From NCBI GenBank assembly GCA_028714915.1, contig JAQTLL010000004.1, positions 282,820 to 346,819 of the forward strand: a stretch of 64,000 nt of DNA. Reading direction: 5' to 3'. The DNA comes from Sulfuricurvum sp. (GTDB lineage: Bacteria; Campylobacterota; Campylobacteria; Campylobacterales; Sulfurimonadaceae). Shown piece after piece: positions 57,993-64,000 of the stretch. The notes beneath the pieces were generated by a model, which searched no databases, was not told where the DNA came from, and worked only from the letters and a program-made list of their open reading frames with translations. The position numbers and the translations under genes are program-made. Within the stretch, counting starts at the first letter, position 1; every line of letters begins with the position of its first letter.

Positions 57993-58944
57993 TGTAAATA
58001 TCCCTATGAATAAACGAATTGACTATAAAACTTCCATATTTCTTTTTTAATTTAGCTATGTAATAGCTATCAATAGAATTTATATGGCTTAGTAGCCCTG
58101 AAATTTTGTCAATATTTGATGAGAATTTTTTTAAAAAGTAATCTCTAAATTTTTCTTTATCTGTCAAGTAAAAATGCAAAAGTATTTCTACTTCATTCTT
58201 TAAGTTTTTATCTACAGTTACATAACCTTGTGGAGTTATGACAAGACCCAAAAGTACTATCTTGCTACCTTGTTGCTGAATTTTTGTTTTTGATTCATTT
58301 AGTTGAAAAGCATCAAATCCTAAACTAACAAAAATATCACTAATAACGGGAAGAACTTTTTCGAGAGGTTCTCTTGTCCCAGATGAAAAAATAAAATCAT
58401 CAGAATATCTTGTATAAATGATTTCATTTTGAAGACAATAATTTTGTAAAGCATTATCCAAGTCAAAAAGATAGCCATTGCTAATAGCAGGGGAGGTTGG
58501 AGCACCAACAGGTAAAATACCGTTGTAGGTCGTTATATTCATAATAGCATCAATGTATTTTTCTATATCAATAGGAACGATTAAAAAGTTATTTTTATTG
58601 TTCAGAATAAGTTTTTTTAATTTATTTGTATCTATACTTGCAAAAAAAGATTTGATGTCAGTGCTTAAAATATATTTGCTATTTTTATGAGGTGAAATGG
58701 CATCTTGCGCATTTACTCCTTTCCGATATGAAAAAACAATATCGTGATTAATCGGCAATGATTCAAAAATAAAAAGGTTTAGGAATTTTTGAAAGTCTTT
58801 TAGTTTTTTTGATGGAGAAAATGTATTCTTGGAGTAAAAAATCTCTGTATAATGCTCATTTGTATGTATTGATAAAAAGTCATCGAATAGATAGTGTTCA
58901 TGGAAGTAGGAGACGAAAGCATTTTGAAGAGAGACTTGATTCAC
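57985..58944 (-). CDS. Retron-like reverse transcriptase
   Basis: A 319-residue reverse transcriptase (327 if the TTG at 58968 is used; residue numbers below use that start). Motif A STDIKSFFASI (Asp104), motif B ILPVGAPTSPAISN (152-164), motif C YTRYSDD (185-191, active-site Asp pair), motif D LGFDAFQLNESKTK, and a C-terminal helix pair (KISGLLSHINSIDSYYIAKLKKK) typical of retron RTs. The retron VTG is replaced by LLG (239-241) and the NAxxH motif is not clean. No group II intron maturase domain is seen. I prefer the GTG at 58944, which has AAAAGG six bases upstream; the TTG would start inside a hairpin. It would make msDNA from a nearby ncRNA. Confidence 0.88.
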   Translation of the reverse strand: MNQVSLQNAFVSYFHEHYLFDDFLSIHTNEHYTEIFYSKNTFSPSKKLKDFQKFLNLFIFESLPINHDIVFSYRKGVNAQDAISPHKNSKYILSTDIKSFFASIDTNKLKKLILNNKNNFLIVPIDIEKYIDAIMNITTYNGILPVGAPTSPAISNGYLFDLDNALQNYCLQNEIIYTRYSDDFIFSSGTREPLEKVLPVISDIFVSLGFDAFQLNESKTKIQQQGSKIVLLGLVITPQGYVTVDKNLKNEVEILLHFYLTDKEKFRDYFLKKFSSNIDKISGLLSHINSIDSYYIAKLKKKYGSFIVNSFIHRDIYNV

Positions 58945-59047
58945 AGAGCACCTTTTACAAAGGGCCAATCGTGCCCTTGTAGGAGTAAATAAAGCACTTT
59001 AGAGGATTAAGCATGCAGACTGAAGATACTTCAGTCACCTAATCATA
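58945..59047 (-). ncRNA. Structured leader of the RT gene, candidate msr-msd RNA
   Basis: About 100 bases between the likely transcription start and the RT start. On the minus strand: GATTA (59044-59040) pairs with TAATC (59009-59005) and encloses a perfect hairpin GACTGAAG-TAT-CTTCAGTC (59036-59018); then a second hairpin, ACAAGGGC / GCCCTTTGT with one bulge (58980-58957), extended by CCT / AGG so that it covers the AAAAGG ribosome site. A short stem-loop followed by another stem near the RT is what a retron ncRNA looks like, but the length is at the lower end and no clear a1/a2 repeat or branch guanosine can be fixed. Confidence 0.45.
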
Positions 59048-59053
59048 AAGGCA

Positions 59054-59059
59054 ATTATA
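59054..59059 (-). promoter_or_regulatory. Probable -10 box of the RT operon
   Basis: TATAAT on the minus strand in a very AT-rich spacer after rimO, giving a start near 59047. No -35 box is clear. The retron-like genes could also be read through from rimO. Confidence 0.45.
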
Positions 59060-59100
59060 TCTTCTTTTATCTTATATTCATAATTCTAAATATGACAATA

Positions 59101-60417
59101 TTACGCATCGCCTGTGATGGTTGCCAGTAGATGTGTTCCGGAAAGTTCTGTGATGCGGGCACGGTACATTTTCCCGTACGTCAGCTCATTGTCAATCTCA
59201 CGGTCATTGACATAGATTTCACCATCCACATCGGGGGTCCAGTTCAGCGCTCGTGCACTCAGGAGAAATTCGTGTTCGTCACTCTCTCCGTCGATGACGA
59301 GGAAAATTTCAGTGCCAATGAGTTTTTGAAGACTTTCGATTTCAACCTTGGAAGCAATTTTTCCCAGTTTTTTGGCGCGGGCATTGATAACTTTAGTTGG
59401 GATTTTATCTTCAAAGGTATAGGCGCTTGTCCCCTCTTCATCGGAATAGCTAAAGACATTGAGACGGTCAAATCCAAAAGAAGCGGCAAATTCTGTCATC
59501 TCCTCGAACATTGCCTCGGTTTCAAGAGGATGCCCGACGATAAAGCTGGTGCGGATGAACGCGTTTGGCAATGCTTTCATCGCATTGAGAAGTTCAAGTG
59601 TTTTTTCTTTTCCAAAACCGCGCTTCATGATGCGCAGCATATCGTCGTTGATGTGTTGGATAGGCATATCAAAATAGTTGTGAAACAGCTTGGAATCACC
59701 GATAGTTTTGATGAGTTTTAGTGTCGTGGTTGAGGGGTAAAGGTACAAAATACGCGCACTTTTGACACCGTCGATAAGTTCGATCCGCTTGATAAGATGG
59801 ATTAGCCCATCACTGATGTTTTGATCCCGCAAATACGAACTGGAGTCTTGGGAGACGAAACTGAAATCATAGTATCCTTTTGCAACAAGTCCTTCGACTT
59901 CACGTGCGACACTCTCCAAGTCTCTGGAATTGAGCTTCCCTTTAAATGACGGGATGGCGCAAAAACTGCATTGCTGATTGCACCCCTCGGAGAGCTTGAT
60001 GTAGGCATGATAGGTCGAACCTGTCACAACACGTTCAGCTCCGTCAATGAGATACACTTCGGGAGAAAAACGACTCTGTTTGAGTGCCAAAAGTTCATCG
60101 ATTTTATCGTAATCACCGACACCCGTGAAAATATCAACCTCTTTGAGCTCTTTTGCCAAATCGTCTTTGTACCGCTCACTCAAACATCCTGCCATTACCA
60201 GTACGGACTCTTTTTTACGTCCCGCATTGAGGTTGAAAACAGTATTAAGTGACTCTTGTTTTGCGGCATCGATGAATCCGCAGGTATTGACGATGATAAC
60301 ATCGGCATCTGTACCGTCGTCGGTCATGGTGTAATTTTGGAGTCGCCCTAGCATTACCTCGGTGTCAACGAGATTTTTGGTACAACCCAGTGATACGATG
60401 TGAAGTTTTTTGGACAT
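59101..60417 (-). CDS. rimO: Ribosomal protein S12 methylthiotransferase
   Basis: A 438-residue radical-SAM methylthiotransferase that modifies an Asp of ribosomal protein S12. Marks distinguishing it from MiaB: the start VSLGCTKNLVDTEVMLG, radical-SAM CNQQCSFCAIPSFKG, and the ILYLYPSTT stretch; a C-terminal TRAM-like domain ends the protein. It is the first gene of a minus-strand run rimO - RT - ATPase - tilS. Normal length. Confidence 0.95.
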   Translation of the reverse strand: MSKKLHIVSLGCTKNLVDTEVMLGRLQNYTMTDDGTDADVIIVNTCGFIDAAKQESLNTVFNLNAGRKKESVLVMAGCLSERYKDDLAKELKEVDIFTGVGDYDKIDELLALKQSRFSPEVYLIDGAERVVTGSTYHAYIKLSEGCNQQCSFCAIPSFKGKLNSRDLESVAREVEGLVAKGYYDFSFVSQDSSSYLRDQNISDGLIHLIKRIELIDGVKSARILYLYPSTTTLKLIKTIGDSKLFHNYFDMPIQHINDDMLRIMKRGFGKEKTLELLNAMKALPNAFIRTSFIVGHPLETEAMFEEMTEFAASFGFDRLNVFSYSDEEGTSAYTFEDKIPTKVINARAKKLGKIASKVEIESLQKLIGTEIFLVIDGESDEHEFLLSARALNWTPDVDGEIYVNDREIDNELTYGKMYRARITELSGTHLLATITGDA

Positions 60418-60479
60418 TACAAGCCTTGATAAAATATTGCCGTCATTATATCAAAGTCAGTTTTGGATAGACTTTTGTT

Positions 60480-61640
60480 ATGAAAATTAACTATGATGTT
60501 CTTATTTTAGGAGCCGGTGCAAGCGGATTGATGTGCGCGGCACAATCGTATGAGAAAACCTTTTTGAAAATTGCTCTTATCGAGGGAAATAGCCGTCCTG
60601 CACTCAAGCTCAAAGCTTCTGGCGGAGGAAAATGCAATCTTACAAATGTGGAAGTGGATGCGAGCCATTTTCTAGGGAATGAGTCATTGGTATCAAATGC
60701 GCTGAGTGCTTTTTCCAAAGAGGCACTGCTCAACTATTTTCATAGCGGTGGATTGCGTCCTGTGATTCGTAAAGAGCGGTATTATTTTTGTCCGAAAAGC
60801 TCCGATGAGGTGATTTCGATTTTAGTGGGGCGCTCTTCAGGCTGTGAGATGCTTTTTGGGCATAAAATTTTGAGTGTTGAAGGAAGCAGCCCTTTTGTAG
60901 TGACGACTGATAAGGGAAAATTCAGTGCCTCCAATATCGTTGTTGCAACGGGAGGTGCGAGTTACAAAGAACTGGGTGCAAGTGATATAGGTCTTCAAAT
61001 AGCACAGAGCTACGGGCATAAAATCATCCCTTTTGCCCCTGCATTGGTGGGCTTGACGCTGCAACCCAAAGAATTTTGGATGAAAGAACTTAGCGGAATC
61101 AGTTTTCCTGTCCGTATCCGTGTGGGGCAAAAAATATTGGATGAGGATTTACTCTTTGCACACAAGGGTATCAGCGGTCCTGTTGTCCTTTCGGCATCGT
61201 TGTATTGGCATAAAGGAGAAATTAAACTCGATTTTTGCCCCGATTTAGAGTTAGAAGAACTTTTTAAAGAGAAAAAATTGCTTAGTACTGCCCTCCCTTT
61301 ACCCAAACGGTTTATCAAAGCGTTTTTAGAGGCGATTGCGCTGGAAGATAAGCCGTGTAATCGTCTAAGTTTAGAGGAACGTGCAAAAGTATCAAAAATT
61401 CAAAATTACACCATGGCACCCTCTGGGACATTCGGACTCACCAAAGCCGAAGTATGCCGTGGCGGTGTAGCGCACGAGGAGATTGATCCGCTCACAATGG
61501 AGAGCCGTACCGTAAAAGGTCTTTATTTTATCGGTGAAACGGTGGATGTTACCGGAGAGCTTGGGGGATACAATTTTCAATGGGCGTTTAGTTCGGCAGT
61601 TGTTTGCATGAGGGGAATTATTAATAACTATTTGAAATAA
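60480..61640 (+). CDS. FAD-dependent oxidoreductase, HI0933/BaiN family
   Basis: A 386-residue flavoprotein. Marks: N-terminal FAD site LILGAGASGLMCA, the ASGGGKCNLTN motif special to the HI0933 family, a central beta domain (about 190-330), and a C-terminal GLYFIGETVDVTGELGGYNFQWAFSSA. Members reduce unsaturated substrates in some gut bacteria, but here the substrate is unknown. It is divergent from rimO. Confidence 0.9.
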   Translation: MKINYDVLILGAGASGLMCAAQSYEKTFLKIALIEGNSRPALKLKASGGGKCNLTNVEVDASHFLGNESLVSNALSAFSKEALLNYFHSGGLRPVIRKERYYFCPKSSDEVISILVGRSSGCEMLFGHKILSVEGSSPFVVTTDKGKFSASNIVVATGGASYKELGASDIGLQIAQSYGHKIIPFAPALVGLTLQPKEFWMKELSGISFPVRIRVGQKILDEDLLFAHKGISGPVVLSASLYWHKGEIKLDFCPDLELEELFKEKKLLSTALPLPKRFIKAFLEAIALEDKPCNRLSLEERAKVSKIQNYTMAPSGTFGLTKAEVCRGGVAHEEIDPLTMESRTVKGLYFIGETVDVTGELGGYNFQWAFSSAVVCMRGIINNYLK

Positions 61641-61681
61641 AGATACAATAAATTTAAAAGCTTTTTTGCAAGGGATATTTT

Positions 61682-62905
61682 ATGCAGCGCAAACGTGTCA
61701 TTATCGTCGGTGGTGGATATGCGGGAGTGCAAGCGCTGAAAGTATTGGCAGATTCAGGACTTTGCGATGTCGTGCTCATTGATCAGCATCCGTATCATTA
61801 TCTCCAAACGGAAACGTATGAACTCATCGCCAATGAGTGTTCAATGACGCGCGTTACTATCGATTTGGTTGCTTTGTGTTTGAGTTATGGAGAGCATGTC
61901 ACCTATATCAAAGACACGGTTCGCGGGATTGATTTTGAGTCCAAATGTATCTCTGGAGAGAATACCTGTCATTTGTATGATTATGCGTTGTTATGTGCTG
62001 GGAGCCGTACGGCGTATAATGGATCAATCACAGGATTGCGTGAGTATTCACACGGTGTCAAAACTTTACCCAGTGCCTTGGCATTTAAACAGCAATTTGA
62101 ACAGCGTTTGTACCGCCGCATGGAAAGTGAGGGGGGGTGGTGCAGTGAACCTTTTAATGTTGTTATCGGCGGAGGGGGTTTAAGCGGTGTTGAAATCGCT
62201 GCTGAAATGGCGCACTACATACGTATATTTCATGAGGATAATACCCTTACGTGTGACAATATTCATATTTTTTTAGTTATTCCACATGAGCGTGTTCTTG
62301 AGGGTATGGAAGAGTATTTGATTACCAAAGCCACCAAGCGACTCCTGAAACTTGGAGTAAAAATCATCAACCATTCTCGTATTACTTCGGTTGAAGAACA
62401 TGCCTTGACAGTGAATGGAACGAATAAGATTTGTTTTGATTTTATGATTTTTACGGGCGGAATCGTAGCATCGACCTTCACGGGTAGATTAGAGGTAGAA
62501 AAAAATAAAAAATCGCAATTGATTGTCGATAAATTTTTACGTATTCCTCTCTATGATTGCATTTTTGCGGCAGGGGATATTGCCGAACTTCGTGATCTTA
62601 CGGGTAAATTACTCCCTCCGACAGCGCAATTGGCGGAACAAAGCGGTATGTGTGCGGCGAATAATATTCTAGCGTTACTGCAAGGACGAGCGATGAAGGT
62701 ATCCAATATACAAATGCAAGGGACGATGATAGCCCTTGGGGGCAATTATGCGAGTGTATCGCTCTTGGGATGGATCAAAATCAGTGGAGGAATAGGTCAC
62801 GTTATCAGAACAATTATTATGCGTAGCTATCGCTATAGGCTTCATATACAGTGTGCGAAAGGGGTTAATAAAACGGCTAAATCCAGAAGTCGTTGTGGAT
62901 TTTAA
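61682..62905 (+). CDS. NDH-2-like pyridine nucleotide-disulphide family flavoprotein
   Basis: A 407-residue flavoprotein with two Rossmann sites: [14 protein letters not shown] (FAD) and [16 protein letters not shown] (NADH), and FAAGDIAEL with PPTAQLAEQ near the FAD end, as in type II NADH:quinone dehydrogenases. The redox Cys pairs of sulphide:quinone reductase are not evident, which favours NDH-2. Its C-terminal amphipathic basic region could sit on the membrane. It would oxidise NADH without pumping protons, beside the nuo complex. Confidence 0.82.
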   Translation: MQRKRVIIVGGGYAGVQALKVLADSGLCDVVLIDQHPYHYLQTETYELIANECSMTRVTIDLVALCLSYGEHVTYIKDTVRGIDFESKCISGENTCHLYDYALLCAGSRTAYNGSITGLREYSHGVKTLPSALAFKQQFEQRLYRRMESEGGWCSEPFNVVIGGGGLSGVEIAAEMAHYIRIFHEDNTLTCDNIHIFLVIPHERVLEGMEEYLITKATKRLLKLGVKIINHSRITSVEEHALTVNGTNKICFDFMIFTGGIVASTFTGRLEVEKNKKSQLIVDKFLRIPLYDCIFAAGDIAELRDLTGKLLPPTAQLAEQSGMCAANNILALLQGRAMKVSNIQMQGTMIALGGNYASVSLLGWIKISGGIGHVIRTIIMRSYRYRLHIQCAKGVNKTAKSRSRCGF

Positions 62906-62955
62906 TCTTATCTCGAGTAAAATGCATCATTAAACCTAAAGAGTGGAGCTTGCGT

Positions 62956-63750
62956 ATGATACTTCTAGCTGGACCCTGTGTCATTGAGAGCGAAGAATCG
63001 ATATTTAAAATTGCTAAAAGCTTAGAGCGTTATCACAATGATCCGCGATTTGATTTTTATTTTAAATCGAGTTTTGATAAGGCAAACCGTACGTCACTGG
63101 ACAGCTACCGTGGACCGGGTCTTGAAGAGGGTTTGCGAATTTTGCAAAAAGTCAAAGATGATTTCGGGTACAAGATCGTGACCGATGTCCATGAGAGCTA
63201 CCAAGTCCCCATTGCTGCAGAAGTGATCGATATGATTCAAATTCCTGCTTTTTTGTGCCGTCAAACCGATTTGCTCGTAGCGGCTGCAAAAACGGATAAA
63301 ATCGTTAATATCAAAAAAGGGCAGTTCATGACCCCAAGCGATATGCAGTATTCGGTCGCCAAAGTGCTTAAAACGCGCGGATGTGATGAGGTCAGCTATG
63401 AAGCGTCTGTCAAGAATGGTGTATTGTTGTGTGAACGCGGTTCGACGTTCGGATACGGAAATCTTGTCGTTGATATGCGTTCTATTCCTATTATGCGTCA
63501 ATTTGCTCCGGTCATTTTTGACGCGACCCATTCGGTTCAGATGCCGGGAACTGGAACGGGTAAAACGGGCGGTGACAGCTCGATGGTTCCTCATCTCGCA
63601 CGCGCTGCCGCAGCAGTCGGAGTGGATGGATTTTTCTTTGAAACCCATTTTGATCCGATTTGTGCTTTGAGTGATGGACCAAATATGCTAAAATTAGAAC
63701 AATTAGAAGAACTGGCTGAGAAATTGGTGCAGTTGGATGCGATAAAGTAA
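62956..63750 (+). CDS. kdsA: 3-deoxy-D-manno-octulosonate-8-phosphate synthase
   Basis: A 264-residue enzyme making KDO-8-phosphate for lipopolysaccharide from arabinose-5-phosphate and phosphoenolpyruvate. Marks: LAGPCVIES (the Cys marks the metal-dependent class), [35 protein letters not shown], and [14 protein letters not shown] at 62956; the open frame upstream runs into the flavoprotein gene. A ribH gene follows, as in Helicobacter. Confidence 0.96.
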   Translation: MILLAGPCVIESEESIFKIAKSLERYHNDPRFDFYFKSSFDKANRTSLDSYRGPGLEEGLRILQKVKDDFGYKIVTDVHESYQVPIAAEVIDMIQIPAFLCRQTDLLVAAAKTDKIVNIKKGQFMTPSDMQYSVAKVLKTRGCDEVSYEASVKNGVLLCERGSTFGYGNLVVDMRSIPIMRQFAPVIFDATHSVQMPGTGTGKTGGDSSMVPHLARAAAAVGVDGFFFETHFDPICALSDGPNMLKLEQLEELAEKLVQLDAIK

Positions 63751-63757
63751 TTTGTTT

Positions 63758-63821
63758 GTCATCCCGTACTTGATACGGGATCCATATTTTTTGTGGATTC
63801 CGTGTCGTAGCACGGAATGAC
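63758..63821. repeat. Complex palindromic repeat between kdsA and ribH
   Basis: Outer arms GTCATCCCGT and ACGGAATGAC pair over 64 bases with one mismatch. Inside are two hairpins, CCCGTA-CTTGA-TACGGG and TCCGTG-TCGTAG-CACGGA, and a central GGATCCA / TGGATTCC pair. Repeats of the same type (CATCCCG...CGGGATCC) occur scattered between genes in many bacteria and are thought to be mobile palindromic elements. Confidence 0.6.
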
Positions 63822-63860
63822 GGTAATAGTGATAAAAAACAAAACCCACAAAGGAAAAAG

Positions 63861-64000
63861 ATGAAACTTATTGAAGGTAAACTTAGTGTTATAAACGGCA
63901 AAAAAGTGGCAATCGTTAGTACACGATGGAATCATTTTATCGTAGACAGACTCGTTGAGGGGGCAAAAGATGCTTTTGCACGACATGGCGGAAATGATGA
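63861..64000 (+). CDS. ribH: 6,7-dimethyl-8-ribityllumazine synthase, 3' end outside window
   Basis: The first 46 codons of RibH (lumazine synthase), the penultimate step of riboflavin synthesis. Visible family start: [32 protein letters not shown], shown here only as an N-terminal substrate-binding region with the RWN triplet. AAGGAAAAAG precedes the ATG. The gene runs off the window. The kdsA-ribH order agrees with Helicobacter, where nusB follows. Confidence 0.9.
   Translation, partial: MKLIEGKLSVINGKKVAIVSTRWNHFIVDRLVEGAKDAFARHGGND

Noticed and set aside
58945..59059. Group II intron or diversity-generating retroelement
   Set aside because: The RT has no maturase or endonuclease domain, and no intron domain V/VI, template/variable repeat or accessory variability gene was seen around it.
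61682..62905. Sulphide:quinone oxidoreductase
   Set aside because: The conserved redox cysteines of that family are not evident; the motifs fit NDH-2 better.

Overview
The window looks like the chromosome of a chemolithotrophic Campylobacterota (Epsilonproteobacteria), most like Sulfuricurvum or Sulfurimonas. This is inferred from gene content and order, not from a search. The signs are: a 14-gene complex I operon with two nuoG genes and no normal nuoE/nuoF, directly followed by a pflA-like flagellar gene; an HP0268-type gene overlapping miaB; the run proC-fliW / bamD-lon, which I recall from Campylobacter; kdsA next to ribH; a UbiA-type prenyltransferase; and a MOMP-like porin.

Layout. 1-7.7 kb: a J-domain protein (cut by the window edge), a small unknown protein, an aldo/keto reductase, a lipoprotein, endonuclease IV, then a FadL-type channel, an acyl-CoA ligase and an AAA ATPase in a tightly packed operon. 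8.0-27.8 kb: the complex I operon nuoA-nuoN plus pflA. 27.8-29.8 kb: an AT-rich island with one membrane-anchored unknown protein, a gene remnant, two near-identical nine-codon mini-ORFs and several strong inverted repeats. 29.8-37 kb: miaA (minus), a prenyltransferase operon, a 1343-residue hybrid kinase/GGDEF/EAL protein and a tRNA-Arg(GCG). 37-44.8 kb: rsfS/nadD (minus), the glycolytic operon gap-pgk-tpiA-fabI, a lipoprotein, a major porin and a lone peptide-type ABC permease. 44.8-55.7 kb: nusA (minus), HP0268-like, miaB, DUF374 acyltransferase, Xer recombinase, a PilM/N/O-like trio, proC/fliW (minus), bamD and lon. 55.6-60.4 kb (minus): rimO, then a retron-like reverse transcriptase, an OLD-like ATPase with a TOPRIM-like end, and tilS. 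60.5-64 kb: two flavoproteins, kdsA, a palindromic repeat and the start of ribH.

The most interesting element is the reverse transcriptase plus ATPase pair at 56.65-58.94 kb. The RT has retron-type motifs and a retron-like C-terminus. The partner has Walker A, an ABC-type signature, Walker B, an H-switch and acidic TOPRIM-like residues, the architecture known for retrons with an OLD-type effector (for example Retron-Eco8). Upstream of the RT is about 100 bases of structured leader with a TATAAT box, where an msr-msd RNA would be expected. The cassette overlaps the tRNA-modification gene tilS by 8 bases, so a probable anti-phage system is spliced into a housekeeping operon. The second point of interest is the mini-ORF pair in the AT-rich island, whose peptides are conserved through synonymous changes.

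How the genes work together: complex I with a GltD-like electron-input subunit, an NDH-2-like flavoprotein and the prenyltransferase (probably for menaquinone) serve quinone-based respiration. The FadL/acyl-CoA ligase pair suggests uptake and activation of hydrophobic acids. pflA and fliW belong to flagellar assembly. The rest is mostly housekeeping: tRNA and ribosome modification, envelope biogenesis, central carbon metabolism and proteolysis. No CRISPR array, rRNA or insertion sequence was seen.
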